A DNA stretch of 64,000 bases from contig NZ_RKMB01000001.1 in the NCBI RefSeq assembly GCF_003797765.1, forward strand, positions 186,001-250,000, read 5' to 3'. Below the pieces are notes generated by a model. It saw nothing but the letters and a program-made list of their open reading frames with translations. It ran no database searches and was not told where the DNA came from. Origin of the DNA: Ramlibacter sp. WS9. Lineage in GTDB: Bacteria > Pseudomonadota > Gammaproteobacteria > Burkholderiales > Burkholderiaceae_C. The first letter of the stretch is position 1. Each line of letters begins with the position of its first letter. Below, in pieces: positions 29,421 to 38,275 of the stretch. A program made the translations under genes and the position numbers.

Positions 29421-30689
29421 ATGGACACACTCCTGCGCAAGATCGAGTCACAGCTCGCCGGCTTGCCGGTGCCGACTGCGGTGCAGCTGCCGAAGGGCCA
29501 GCGTGTCGGCCCGCCGGCTGCGGCCGTCACGCTGTCCTTCAGGGACTGGTCGGCCCTCGCGAGCATGGCGGCTGGCCAGATCGGCCGCATGGCCGAGGAC
29601 TTCGTCGAAAGCCGGGTGCAGCTCGATGGGCGCATGCGCGACCTGATGGCTGTCGCGGCGCGCCTGCTGCCCGGCACGCCCGTGGCCAGCGACACGGGGT
29701 GGTGGACGCAGTTGCTGCGCCGCGCGAAGTCGCTGTCGCTGCACTCGCCGCAGAAGGACGCGCGGCAGATCCAGTTCCACTACGACGTCTCGGACGATTT
29801 CTACGCGCTCTGGCTCGATCCCCGGCGCGTCTATTCGTGCGCCTACTTCCGCGAGACAGGCATGTCGCTCGCGCAGGCGCAAGAGGCCAAGCTCGACCAC
29901 ATCTGCCGCAAGCTGATGCTCGAGCCCGGCGAGCGCTTCCTGGACATCGGTGCCGGCTGGGGCGGGCTCTTGATGTGGGCGGCCGAGAACTACGGCGTCG
30001 ACGCGACGGGCATCACGCTGTCGAAGAACCAGCATGCGCACGTGCAGCGGTTGATCGAAAGCAAAGGCCTGGCCGGCCGCGTGAAGATGGAGCTGCGCGA
30101 TTACCGCGAGCTGCGCGAAGACGAAGGCTTCGACAAGATCGCGTCGGTGGGGATGTTCGAACACGTGGGACAGGCCAACATGCCCACGTATTTCGCCAAG
30201 ATCCACCGGCTGCTCAAGCCCGGCGGCCTCGTGATGAACCACGGCATCACGGCCGACAGCATCGTGCCCAGCCAATTGGGCGCGGGCATGGGCGACTTCA
30301 TCGAAAAGTACATCTTCCCGGGCGGCGAGTTGCTGCACATCAGCCACTTGCTGCGCGACCTGGCCGCGGCGGGGCTGGAGATGGTCGACACCGAAAACCT
30401 GCGGCCGCATTACGGGCGCACGCTGTGGGCCTGGTCGGACGCGCTGGAGTCGCGGCTGGATGAAGCGCAGCGGGTGCTCGAGACCACCGGCAATGCGCCG
30501 GACGCGCAGAAGGTGTTGCGCGCCTACCGGCTCTATCTCGCGGGCTGCGCCATGACGTTCGAGCAAGGCTGGATCGGCCTGCACCAGATTCTGGCGACGC
30601 GGCCGACCGGCGAGCTGCACGCGGGCGAGCTGCCGGGAGCACAATCGCCCTATCCCTTCAACCGGGGCTATATGTACAGCCCGTCCTAG
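29421..30689 (+). CDS. cfa: Cyclopropane-fatty-acyl-phospholipid synthase
   Basis: SAM-dependent enzyme of 422 residues that adds a methylene bridge to unsaturated acyl chains of membrane phospholipids. The SAM-binding motif FLDIGAGWGG is at 173-182, preceded by the conserved QIQFHYDVSDDFYALWLD and followed by GITLSKNQHAHVQ and FDKIASVGMFEHVG. The C-terminal part has LRPHYGRTLWAWSDALE and the ending GLHQILATRP. I chose ATG 29421 because the frame upstream runs antisense to marR. The stop abuts the start of the DUF1840 gene with no gap. Confidence 0.95.
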   Translation: MDTLLRKIESQLAGLPVPTAVQLPKGQRVGPPAAAVTLSFRDWSALASMAAGQIGRMAEDFVESRVQLDGRMRDLMAVAARLLPGTPVASDTGWWTQLLRRAKSLSLHSPQKDARQIQFHYDVSDDFYALWLDPRRVYSCAYFRETGMSLAQAQEAKLDHICRKLMLEPGERFLDIGAGWGGLLMWAAENYGVDATGITLSKNQHAHVQRLIESKGLAGRVKMELRDYRELREDEGFDKIASVGMFEHVGQANMPTYFAKIHRLLKPGGLVMNHGITADSIVPSQLGAGMGDFIEKYIFPGGELLHISHLLRDLAAAGLEMVDTENLRPHYGRTLWAWSDALESRLDEAQRVLETTGNAPDAQKVLRAYRLYLAGCAMTFEQGWIGLHQILATRPTGELHAGELPGAQSPYPFNRGYMYSPS

Positions 30690-31013
30690 ATGCTCTACAA
30701 ATTCAAGTCCAAGGCCGCCGGCGACGTCATCATGCTCGAGCCCAACGGCCGCCGCGTGCTGGAGATCGTCGGCAAGGATGCCGGTCCCAAAGGCATCATC
30801 CAGCCCGGGGAAATGCCGGCCGCCATCTCAGCGCTGGAAGCAGCCATCGCGAAGGAGGAGGCGGATCAGAAGGCCATGACAGACGAAGCCAAGGCCAAGG
30901 GCGAAGTGCCGCCCAAGTTCGAGGGCGTGTCATTGCGCCAGCGCGCCGTGCCTTTCGTCGACATGCTGCGCCGCTGCCAGCAGGCCAACGCCGAGATCGT
31001 CTGGGGCGTATAA
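30690..31013 (+). CDS. DUF1840 protein
   Basis: A 107-residue soluble protein. MLYKFKSKAAGDVIMLEPNGRRVLEIVGKD with the later FEGVSLRQRAVPFVDMLRRCQQANAEIVWGV matches DUF1840, a family of unknown function common in betaproteobacteria. It begins immediately after the cfa stop codon, so translation is probably coupled. A composite palindrome and terminator element follows its stop. Confidence 0.92.
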   Translation: MLYKFKSKAAGDVIMLEPNGRRVLEIVGKDAGPKGIIQPGEMPAAISALEAAIAKEEADQKAMTDEAKAKGEVPPKFEGVSLRQRAVPFVDMLRRCQQANAEIVWGV

Positions 31014-31018
31014 CCATT

Positions 31019-31141
31019 CACATTGAAAATGCTGCGCGTTTTCAATGTGGTTTGATCAGATGCAAAAAACGCGGCAAAGCCGCGTTTTTTGATAGGGAGC
31101 CGCCCTGCACGTTGTTTCGTACGGCAGGTTCCCCTGCGGGG
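31019..31141 (+). repeat. Composite 3'-end repeat element, copy C
   Basis: Order: palindrome 31019-31032 / 31036-31049 (CACATTGAAAA / TTTTCAATGTG plus three inner pairs), spacer GGTTTGATCAGATGC, terminator stem (31063-31091), then GATAGGGAGCCGCCCTGCACG and CCCCTGCGGGG. Tail and spacer align with copy A base for base at many positions. It starts six bases after the DUF1840 stop. Confidence 0.78.
31063..31091. terminator. Terminator between DUF1840 gene and Bug protein gene
   Basis: A perfect 13-bp stem CAAAAAACGCGGC / GCCGCGTTTTTTG with loop AAA and a T-run within the arm. The flanking genes converge, so it may stop both transcripts. Confidence 0.88.
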
Positions 31142-31149
31142 ATGCGATC

Positions 31150-32157
31150 TCAGTCCACCTTCGCGCCCGACACTTTCACCACCTGCGCCCACTTCTTGTG
31201 TTCCGCGTCAATGTGGCGCGCGAACTCGGCGGGGGTGTTGCCGCTGGGGATTGCGCCTTGCGCAAGCATCTTTTCCTTGATGGCCGGCGTGTTCAGCGAC
31301 TTCGCGACTTCCTGCTGGATGCGGTTGACGATGTCGGCGGGCGTGCCGGCGGGCGCCAGCAGGCCGAACCATGAGGTGGCGTCAAAGCCCTTGATGCTCG
31401 CGGCCTCCTCGATTGTCGGGACGTCGGGCATGGCCGCCGATCGCTGGCGGCTGGTGACGGCCAGCGCCTTGAGTTTGCCTGCCTTGATCTGCGGCATCGA
31501 CGAGGGCAGGTTGTCGAACATCACGTCCATGGTGCCGCCCACCATGTCCAGCAGCGCCGGGCCGGAGCCGCGGTACGGAAAGTGGACCATGTAGGTGCCG
31601 GTCATGCTCTTGAACAGCTCGCCGGCCAGGTGGATCGACGTGCCGTTGCCGCTCGAGGCCATGTTGACTTTGCCCGGGTGCGCCTTGGCGTACTTGACGA
31701 AGTCGGCCACGTTGTTGATGCCCAGGGTGCGCGCTTTCTCGGTCTGCATCACCATCACGTTGGGCACGCCGGCCACCAGGGTGACGGGCGCGAAGTCCTT
31801 GATCGGGTCGTAGGGCATCTTCTCGTATAGCGCGCGGTTGATACCGTGCGTGCCCACCGTTCCCATCAGCAGCGTGTAGCCGTCGGCGGGCGACTTGGCC
31901 ACGATCTCGGCGCCGACGTTGCCGCCCGCGCCGGCGCGGTTGTCGACGATGAACTGCTGGCCGAATGCCTTCGACAACTCGGGCGCGATCGCGCGCGCCA
32001 GGATGTCGGTGGTGCCGCCGGCCGCGAACGGAACGACGATGCGCACGGGCTTGTTGGGCCAGCCGCTTTGTGCGCGGACCGGCAGCACAGCGAGCCCTGC
32101 GGCCGATGCGAGCGCCTCGAGGACGAGACGACGATTGGGTTGGGAAAAACTAGTCAC
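31150..32157 (-). CDS. Bug/TctC-family periplasmic binding protein
   Basis: A binding protein of 335 residues in the tripartite-tricarboxylate-transporter receptor family: [23 protein letters not shown], then [25 protein letters not shown] prefer the GTG at 32157 because AGGAGA lies seven bases upstream; an in-frame ATG at 32184 is the alternative. The N-terminus contains adjacent arginines before a hydrophobic stretch ([24 protein letters not shown]), which may direct Tat or Sec export. It is the last gene of the long leftward run after a sister Bug gene. No TctA/TctB membrane genes are present in the window. Confidence 0.88.
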   Translation of the reverse strand: MTSFSQPNRRLVLEALASAAGLAVLPVRAQSGWPNKPVRIVVPFAAGGTTDILARAIAPELSKAFGQQFIVDNRAGAGGNVGAEIVAKSPADGYTLLMGTVGTHGINRALYEKMPYDPIKDFAPVTLVAGVPNVMVMQTEKARTLGINNVADFVKYAKAHPGKVNMASSGNGTSIHLAGELFKSMTGTYMVHFPYRGSGPALLDMVGGTMDVMFDNLPSSMPQIKAGKLKALAVTSRQRSAAMPDVPTIEEAASIKGFDATSWFGLLAPAGTPADIVNRIQQEVAKSLNTPAIKEKMLAQGAIPSGNTPAEFARHIDAEHKKWAQVVKVSGAKVD

Positions 32158-32236
32158 AGCAAGTCTCCTGTTTTGGTGCTTCATCGACCCGATTGATGAT
32201 GCCATCAATCGAACGAAAACAGGTGCCATGTGGGGG

Positions 32237-32315
32237 GTCACCGCGGAACCGGCTTTGCCGGGCCGCTGGTGGCGCCCCCTGAGGGGGAGGCGGCCGCAGG
32301 CCGCTTCGGGGGGGA
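32237..32315 (+). repeat. GC-rich intergenic repeat, copy 1
   Basis: An 80-base sequence beginning CACCGCGGAACCGGC and containing GGCGCCCCCTGAGGGGGAGGC and a CTTCGGGGGG end. Near-identical copies are at 34707-34786 and, inverted, 63013-63090. Similar sequences are widespread in Comamonadaceae intergenic regions. Here it fills the gap between the two Bug genes. Confidence 0.85.
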
Positions 32316-32320
32316 GCCAG

Positions 32321-33313
32321 TTAATCGGCGTAGACGCCGGCGGCCTTGATGATGGGGCTCCACTTGGTGATCTCGGCCGCGACGAACTTCTTGTGTTCAG
32401 CTGCGTCGACGCGTTTGTCGGCCACGACGATGGCGCCCAGGCCTTCCTGCTTCTTGATGAAGTCCGGATCCTTCAGGGCCGCCTTGAGGGCGTCGTTCAG
32501 CTTCTTCTGCACGTCGGCGGGCGTGCCCTTCGGTGCGTACAGGCCGTGCCAGATGGTGACCTGGAAATTCGCCAGGCCCGACTCCTGCAGCGTCGGCAGG
32601 TCTTTCAGGGCCGGCGTCGGCAGGCGTTTGGAGGTGGTCACGGCATAGGCCTGCACCTTCTTGGCCTCGATCTGGCTGGTGGTGTTGGTGGTCTGGTCGC
32701 ACATCAGGTCGATCTGGCCACCGATCAGGTCGGTCATGGCCGGGCCGGTGCCCTTGTACGGCACCGGGGTCATGTCGACCTTGAGCGCGTTTTGGAACAG
32801 GAGGCCGCACAGATGCGAGGCCGAGCCCACGCCCGCGTTGCCCAGGTTGATCTTGCCCTTGTTCTTGTCGATCCAGGACATGAGCGACTTGTAGTTGCCG
32901 GCTTCCAGCGTGGGACGGCCGATGAGGGTCATCGGCACTTCATTGACGAGGCCCAGGTATTCGAAGTCGCTGTCGACCTTGAACGGGATGTTGCGGACCA
33001 GCGTGGGCATGGTGGCCATGCCGATGTGATGCATCAGCAGCGTGTAGCCGTCCGGGTTGGCCTTGGCGACCTTGTTGGCGCCGATGGAACCGCCGGCGCC
33101 CGCAGCATTGTCGACCACGATCGTCGCACCGCCCATAGGCTTGCGCATGGCTTCGGCGAGGTCGCGCGCCACGCGGTCGGTGGGGCCGCCGGCCGAGAAC
33201 GGCACGACGATGGTGACGACTTTGCCTGCGGCAGGGTAGCCCTGCGCGTGGGCGCCGAAGGCCGCCAGCGCGAGCAGGGCGACGGGCGTGAGGGTCTTGA
33301 GGATTTGTTTCAT
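32321..33313 (-). CDS. Bug/TctC-family periplasmic binding protein
   Basis: A binding protein of 330 residues with a clear Sec signal peptide ([24 protein letters not shown]). The family motifs [25 protein letters not shown] and [27 protein letters not shown] follow. Cysteines at HLCGLL and LMCDQT may form a disulfide. A strong AAGGAG precedes the ATG. It lies downstream of the PaaK-like ligase, so its ligand may be the carboxylate activated by the cluster. Such orphan Bug genes are numerous in this order and often lack dedicated membrane partners. Confidence 0.92.
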   Translation of the reverse strand: MKQILKTLTPVALLALAAFGAHAQGYPAAGKVVTIVVPFSAGGPTDRVARDLAEAMRKPMGGATIVVDNAAGAGGSIGANKVAKANPDGYTLLMHHIGMATMPTLVRNIPFKVDSDFEYLGLVNEVPMTLIGRPTLEAGNYKSLMSWIDKNKGKINLGNAGVGSASHLCGLLFQNALKVDMTPVPYKGTGPAMTDLIGGQIDLMCDQTTNTTSQIEAKKVQAYAVTTSKRLPTPALKDLPTLQESGLANFQVTIWHGLYAPKGTPADVQKKLNDALKAALKDPDFIKKQEGLGAIVVADKRVDAAEHKKFVAAEITKWSPIIKAAGVYAD

Positions 33314-33421
33314 GGGTAGGGTCTCCTTGGTGGAACCCCTGAATCGTAGGCGCGGCCCGTGCGCTTGCCATCACGGGAAATACGTACCGCCGCCCTCGGG
33401 GAAGCCCTAGCTGAGCGGAAT

Positions 33422-33435
33422 TTGACCCGGGTCAA
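33422..33435. promoter_or_regulatory. Perfect 14-bp palindrome TTGACCCGGGTCAA
   Basis: An exact palindrome sits directly against the 3' end of the PaaK-like ligase gene and 109 bases upstream of the Bug gene start, in a gap that otherwise holds only the Bug gene's Shine-Dalgarno. It could be an operator for internal transcription of the Bug genes. Confidence 0.4.
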
Positions 33436-34683
33436 CTATTTGTAGCTGCGCGCGTCCTCGATCACCTTGCCGTCGTTAGGCAGGGAGCCCGGCTGCAGCA
33501 GTTGCACGTCGCCGCGCAGCTTGGTCACGTCGCGGATGGCTTCACCGATGCGCGCGTGCAGGTCTTGCGGCGCGGATGCGGCCTCGACCTTGAGCGTCAT
33601 CACGTCGTTGGCCATCTCGCCGCTGACCACCAGCCGCGCCTTGATGACTTCAGGGAAGCGCCGTGCGATGTCGGCCACCTGGGCCGGGTGCACGAACATG
33701 CCGCGGATCTTGGTGGTCTGGTCGGCGCGGCCGAGCCAGCCCTTGATGCGGGTGTTGGTGCGGCCCGTCGGGCACCGGCCCGGCAGCAGTGCAGACAGGT
33801 CGCCGGTGCCGAAGCGGACAAGCGGGTAGCCAGGGCTGAGCGTGGTGACAACAACCTCGCCGACCTCGCCTTCAGGCACCGGATCGCCGGTGCCGGGCCG
33901 CACGATTTCCACGATGATGCCTTCGTCCAGCACCATGCCCTCCAGGCTCGCGGTTTCGTACGCGATCAAGCCGAGGTCGGCCGTGGCGTAGCTCTGGTAC
34001 ACAGTGACGCCGCGCTCGCCGAACCATGCTCGCAGGCTGGGCGGCAGCGCCTCGCCGCCGGTCATGGCCTTGCGCATGCTCGCGACATCGGTGCTGGCCT
34101 CCTGGGCTTTTTCCAGCAGGATGCGCAGGAAGCTCGGCGTGCCCACGTAAGCGTCGGGCTTCAGCTCGGCCATCGCCTGCAGCTGTTGTTCGGTCTGCCC
34201 GGTGCCGGCAGGAAAGACCGTGCAGCCCACGGCCCACGCACCCGATTCCATCAGGAAGGCGCCAGGCGTCATGTGGTAGCTGAAGGCGTTGTGCACCAGC
34301 TCGCCACTGCGGAAACCCGCCGCGTACATCGCCCGTCCCATGCGCCAGTAGTCTTTGCCGCTGCCCTCGGGTTCGTAGATCGGCCCGGGCGAGGCGTAGA
34401 CCCGCGGCATCTTGGGCCCGCGCACCAGCGCCGAGAAGCCGCCGAACGGGTCGCTCGCCCGCACCGCCTTCTGGCGCTCCAGCAGTTCATGCTTGCGCGT
34501 CACCGGCAGCCGCGCCAATGCCTCGCGCGACGTGATGCTGTCGGCATCCACGCCCGCCAGGATCTGCGTGAACGCGGGGGCATTGGTCTGCGCGTGCGCA
34601 ACCTGCTGCGGCAGCGCCGCCATCAGCGCGGCTTCCCGCGCGGCGGGATCGCGGCCTTCCAGCGCGTCGAAATAGTCCATCAT
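33436..34683 (-). CDS. Phenylacetate-CoA ligase-like AMP-binding enzyme
   Basis: Adenylate-forming enzyme of 415 residues, the size of the PaaK group. Visible features are the ARLPVTRKHELLERQKA segment, the YASPGPIYEPEGSG region in place of the usual Ser/Thr/Gly-rich loop, TYQSYATADLGLIAYE-like sequence and the C-terminal WLGRADQTTKIRGMFVHPAQV. The altered phosphate loop means activity on phenylacetate should not be assumed. The start is one of two adjacent ATGs (34683/34680); the frame extends further upstream only through repeat DNA. It follows livF and precedes two Bug genes in one leftward run. Confidence 0.88.
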   Translation of the reverse strand: MMDYFDALEGRDPAAREAALMAALPQQVAHAQTNAPAFTQILAGVDADSITSREALARLPVTRKHELLERQKAVRASDPFGGFSALVRGPKMPRVYASPGPIYEPEGSGKDYWRMGRAMYAAGFRSGELVHNAFSYHMTPGAFLMESGAWAVGCTVFPAGTGQTEQQLQAMAELKPDAYVGTPSFLRILLEKAQEASTDVASMRKAMTGGEALPPSLRAWFGERGVTVYQSYATADLGLIAYETASLEGMVLDEGIIVEIVRPGTGDPVPEGEVGEVVVTTLSPGYPLVRFGTGDLSALLPGRCPTGRTNTRIKGWLGRADQTTKIRGMFVHPAQVADIARRFPEVIKARLVVSGEMANDVMTLKVEAASAPQDLHARIGEAIRDVTKLRGDVQLLQPGSLPNDGKVIEDARSYK

Positions 34684-34706
34684 CGAAGGTTCCGGGTTTG
34701 ATCGGG

Positions 34707-34786
34707 GGCCACCGCGGAACCGGCTTCGCCGGGCCGCTGGAGGCGCCCCCTTGAGGGGGAGGCGCCGAAGGCGCTTCGGGGGTGGG
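34707..34786 (+). repeat. GC-rich intergenic repeat, copy 2
   Basis: Starts CCACCGCGGAACCGGC and continues GGCGCCCCCTTGAGGGGGAGG to GCTTCGGGGG; it differs from copy 1 by a few substitutions, including paired changes in the GGCGCC..GGCGC arm. It occupies the whole gap between livF and the PaaK-like gene. Confidence 0.85.
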
Positions 34787-34789
34787 TCA

Positions 34790-35599
34790 TCACGCCAGCC
34801 AACGCTTGCGACGCTTGTAGCTTTTGACGTCGCGGAAGCTCTTGCGCTCGCCGCCGCCCACGCCCAGGTAGAACTCCTTGACGTCTTCATTGGTGGCCAG
34901 CTCGGCCGCCGGGCCGTCCATCACCACACGGCCGCTCTCCATGATGTAGCCGTAGTCGGAATACTTCAGCGCCATGTTGGTGTTCTGCTCGGCGAGGAGG
35001 AAGGTGACTTTCTCCTTGGTGTTCAGGTCCTTCACGATCTCGAACACCTCTTGCACGATCTGCGGTGCCAGGCCCATCGAGGGTTCGTCCAGCAACACCA
35101 TCGTGGGGTTGGCCATCAGCGCGCGGCCAATGGCGCACATCTGCTGCTCGCCGCCCGAGGTGTACGCGGCCTGCGACGTGCGTCGCTGCTTGAGGCGTGG
35201 GAAGTAGGCGTAGACCTTGTCGAGGCTGGCCGCGACTTCACCCTTGCCTTTGCGCGTGTACGCGCCGGTCAGCAGGTTCTCTTCGATCGTCAGGTGGGCG
35301 AAGCAGTGCCGGCCTTCCATCACCTGCACCACGCCGCGCTGCACCAGGTCGGCGGGCGAAAGGTTCTCGATGCGCTCGCCGCGCAGCTCGATCGAGCCCT
35401 TGGTCACGGCGCCGCGCTCGCCCTTGAGCAGGTTGGAAACGGCGCGCAGCGTCGTGGTCTTTCCCGCGCCGTTGCCGCCCAGGATGGCCACGATGCCGCC
35501 TTCGGGCACCTGCAGCGAGACGCCCTTGAGCACGAGGATCACATGGTTGTAGATGACCTCGATGCCGTTGACGTTCAAGACGATGTTGGGTTTTTCCAT
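34790..35599 (-). CDS. livF: Branched-chain-type ABC transporter ATP-binding protein
   Basis: A cytoplasmic ATPase of 269 residues. Walker A GGNGAGKTTTLRAVSN is near residues 42-57, the signature TSGGEQQMCAIGRALM near 148-163 and Walker B TMVLLDEPSMGLAP follows. The substitution of signature residues (SGGEQQM) is typical of LivF proteins. The C-terminus is extended by a basic tail (SFRDVKSYKRRKRWLA). It pairs with the separate LivG ATPase at 39271-40092. The gap to livK, upstream in transcription, contains three tandem hairpins that may attenuate read-through. Confidence 0.93.
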   Translation of the reverse strand: MEKPNIVLNVNGIEVIYNHVILVLKGVSLQVPEGGIVAILGGNGAGKTTTLRAVSNLLKGERGAVTKGSIELRGERIENLSPADLVQRGVVQVMEGRHCFAHLTIEENLLTGAYTRKGKGEVAASLDKVYAYFPRLKQRRTSQAAYTSGGEQQMCAIGRALMANPTMVLLDEPSMGLAPQIVQEVFEIVKDLNTKEKVTFLLAEQNTNMALKYSDYGYIMESGRVVMDGPAAELATNEDVKEFYLGVGGGERKSFRDVKSYKRRKRWLA

Positions 35600-35611
35600 T
35601 GCTTGCCTTTA

Positions 35612-35691
35612 CCAATCGAAAGGAGCGCATCGCGCGTCCCTTTCGATTGGCGGCTCCTTGGAGCCGCTGTCCCTCCCGCTTGGCGGGAGGG
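35612..35691. repeat. Three tandem hairpins between livK and livF
   Basis: Perfect stems CCAATCGAAAGG / CCTTTCGATTGG (35612-35623, 35639-35650), GCGGCTCC / GGAGCCGC (35650-35657, 35660-35667) and CCCTCCCGC / GCGGGAGGG (35671-35679, 35683-35691) follow each other almost without gaps. They could protect the livK 3' end or reduce expression of livF. Confidence 0.75.
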
Positions 35692-35745
35692 GTTGGGGGA
35701 GGGTGCCGTCAGTACAACCCTGCCAGGGTGATCGGCGCTAGCCGA

Positions 35746-37077
35746 TCAAGACTGGCAATCCGCAGGCGTCCGCGGAGTCAGCTTCTTGTCGGCCGCGTAT
35801 TTCGCTGCCGTGCTCTTCACCAGCGGCTTGATGATCTGCTCGTCGCCTTGCAGCCAGTCGGAGGTGAACTTCCAGGCCTTGCCGTCCCAGGTGTGAATGC
35901 GGGCCCACGCGGCGCCCATGTGATCCACACACGAAGTGCTGATCGGCCGCATCACGCCGGCGAAGCCCAGGCCGTCCAGCTTGGCCTGCGTGAGGTTCAG
36001 GTTCTCCAGGCCATAGCGCACCTGCTCACCGGTCATGACCTTGCCCTTGCCGAAGCGCTCTTGCGCCGCGCGGATGCCTTCCAGCGCCAGCATCGCGCTC
36101 ATGGCGCCGCGCATGTACAGCACCTGACCGACTTCGTCCTTCGGGCCGGTGCCCTGGCCCTTGCCGTGCACCATCGCCAGGATGTCCTTGACCACCTTCG
36201 ACTCCGGCTCGGCGCCGTGCTGCATGGTCACCGCGTTGTAGCCCTTGGCGCCATCGCCCACGTCCTTCACGTCCGGCTCGGCACCGGACCACCACACGCC
36301 ATACATCTTCTCGCGCGGATAGCCGGTGGCCTGCGCTTCCTTGATGGCGGTGGAGTTCATCACGCCCCAGCCCCACAGCAAGGTGTAATCCGGGCGGGCC
36401 TGGCGAATCTGCAGCCAGGTGGCCTTCTGTTCCACACCCGGTGATGCGACCGGCAGCAGCTGCAGATCGAAGCCGTGCATGCGGCTGCGTTCCTGCAGCA
36501 GCGCGATCGGCTCCTTGCCATAGGGGCTGTCGTGGTAAACCAGCGCGATCTTCTTGCCCTTCAGCTTGTCGAGCCCGCCTTCCTTCTTGCCGATGGCCTG
36601 GATGATGGCGTCGGCGGCGACCCAGTAGGTGCCGGCGATCGGGAAGTTCCACTTGAACACGGTGCCGTCAGCGCTTTCGCTGCGGCCATAGCCGATGCTC
36701 ACCACCGGGATCTTATCGACCGGTGCCTTCTCGGTGATCGCGAAGGTCGCGCCGGTGGACAGCGGCTGGATCAACGACGCGCCGCCGTTCTTGCCCTTCA
36801 GGCGCTCATAGCACTCGACGCTGCGGGCCGTGTCATAGCCGGTTTCGCACTCTTCCCAGCTGAGCTTCACCCCGTTGAGGCCGCCCTTGGCGTTCATCAG
36901 CTTGAAATAGTCGACATAACCGTTGGCCCATGGCGTCCCGTTGGGGGCGAACGGGCCGGTGCGGTACGAGAGTATCGGGATGAACTGTTCCTTGGCTTGC
37001 GCCAATGCGTTGGTCGTCGCGACCGACGCGAGGGCCGCAACTGCCGCCACGGCCAGTGCGATGTTTCGAAGCTTCAT
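35746..37077 (-). CDS. Branched-chain-type ABC transporter substrate-binding protein
   Basis: A periplasmic binding protein of 443 residues in the Leu/Ile/Val family (PF13458-like). The signal peptide MKLRNIALAVAAVAALASVATTNALA is followed by EQFIPILSYRTGPFAPNGTPWANG, a domain opening that differs from amino-acid binders and is common among proteins paired with aromatic or fatty-acid CoA-ligase genes. Four cysteines in the mature protein (around CETGYDTARSVEC, TSCVDHMG and PADCQS) could form disulfides. It lies between livM and livF and is predicted to be the most highly expressed component. The ligand is unlikely to be simply leucine, given the ligases on both sides. Confidence 0.92.
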   Translation of the reverse strand: MKLRNIALAVAAVAALASVATTNALAQAKEQFIPILSYRTGPFAPNGTPWANGYVDYFKLMNAKGGLNGVKLSWEECETGYDTARSVECYERLKGKNGGASLIQPLSTGATFAITEKAPVDKIPVVSIGYGRSESADGTVFKWNFPIAGTYWVAADAIIQAIGKKEGGLDKLKGKKIALVYHDSPYGKEPIALLQERSRMHGFDLQLLPVASPGVEQKATWLQIRQARPDYTLLWGWGVMNSTAIKEAQATGYPREKMYGVWWSGAEPDVKDVGDGAKGYNAVTMQHGAEPESKVVKDILAMVHGKGQGTGPKDEVGQVLYMRGAMSAMLALEGIRAAQERFGKGKVMTGEQVRYGLENLNLTQAKLDGLGFAGVMRPISTSCVDHMGAAWARIHTWDGKAWKFTSDWLQGDEQIIKPLVKSTAAKYAADKKLTPRTPADCQS

Positions 37078-37165
37078 GGTTTGTCTCCTGTCATAAAAAA
37101 CTGAGTTGCCAGTAAACGGGTATTGCGAAAGAAGGGCATCGGTACTTGCGAGTAAATCGTTGGCG

Positions 37166-38242
37166 CTAGTGCGGGAAGGGCCAGAGCCGCAGCTTCTGCT
37201 TGCCGGTGGACCAAAGCTTGGCCAGGCCGTGCGGCTCCACGATGAGGAACCAAACGATCAGGCCACCGAAGATCATCAGCTCCGCGTGCGAGACGCCGGC
37301 CGTGGACATCGTGATGCCGAACAACCCGGTGAGCCAGGGCAGGAACTGGTTCAGGAAGATCGGCAGCACCACGATGAAGGCCGCGCCGAAAAAGCTGCCC
37401 ATGATCGAGCCCATGCCGCCGATGATCACCATGAACAGCAGGCGGAACGACATGTCGACCGAGAACGCCGCCGGCTCCCAGGCGCCCAGGTAGACAAAGG
37501 CCCACAGGGCGCCGGCCACGCCGATGATGAAGGAGCTGACCGCGAACGCCGTGAGCTTGGCGTACATCGGGCGAATGCCGATCACGGCCGCTGCGACGTC
37601 CATGTCGCGGATCGCCATCCACTCGCGGCCGATGGCGCTGCGCACCAGGTTCTTGGCCATCAGCGCGATGACGGTCAGCACGGCCAGGCAGAACAGGTAC
37701 TTGCTGGTGGAGCTTTCGATCGGAATCCCGAACACCTGCAGGTTCGACACCGCCACCGATCCGGAAGGCGTGTCCAGCGTGAACCACTTGATGCGCAGGA
37801 ACATCCAGTCAGAAAAGAACTGCGCCGCCAAAGTCGTCACCGCCAGGTACAGCCCCTTCACGCGCAGGCTGGGCAAGCCGAACAGCAGGCCGAACGCCGT
37901 GGCGCACAAACCGCCCAGGATCAGCGCGGGGATGAGCGGCAGGCCCGGCAGCCGCACAAAGAAGTTGTATGCGCCGTAAGCGCCGACGGCCATGAACGCG
38001 CCCGAGCCGAGCGAGATCTGCCCGCAGTAGCCCACCAGGATGTTCACGCCCAACGCCGCGAGCGACATGATCAGGAACGGGATGATGATGGCGCGAAACA
38101 GGTAGTCGCTGGCAAAGGCCGGCACGACGATGAACGCGACTGCGAGGATCAGCAGAATCGCCAGCCGGTCCTGCGAGATCGGGAAGATCTGCTGGTCGGC
38201 GCGGTAGCTGGTTTTGAATTGACCGTTTTCGCGGTAGATCAT
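37166..38242 (-). CDS. livM: Branched-chain-type ABC transporter permease LivM
   Basis: An inner-membrane permease of 358 residues with about nine to ten hydrophobic helices. The LivM signature region is GYCGQISLGSGAFMAVGAYGAYN near residue 72, and the ATPase-docking loop is in NLVRSAIGREWMAIRDMDVAAAVIGI. It forms the translocation pore with LivH. The ATG lies 89 bases after the livH stop, and that gap contains two hairpins. A short soluble N-terminal segment (MIYRENGQFKTSYRADQQIF) precedes the first helix. Confidence 0.93.
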   Translation of the reverse strand: MIYRENGQFKTSYRADQQIFPISQDRLAILLILAVAFIVVPAFASDYLFRAIIIPFLIMSLAALGVNILVGYCGQISLGSGAFMAVGAYGAYNFFVRLPGLPLIPALILGGLCATAFGLLFGLPSLRVKGLYLAVTTLAAQFFSDWMFLRIKWFTLDTPSGSVAVSNLQVFGIPIESSTSKYLFCLAVLTVIALMAKNLVRSAIGREWMAIRDMDVAAAVIGIRPMYAKLTAFAVSSFIIGVAGALWAFVYLGAWEPAAFSVDMSFRLLFMVIIGGMGSIMGSFFGAAFIVVLPIFLNQFLPWLTGLFGITMSTAGVSHAELMIFGGLIVWFLIVEPHGLAKLWSTGKQKLRLWPFPH

Positions 38243-38275
38243 TGTTTAATTTCCGATCGATGATCTTTTAGCTCC

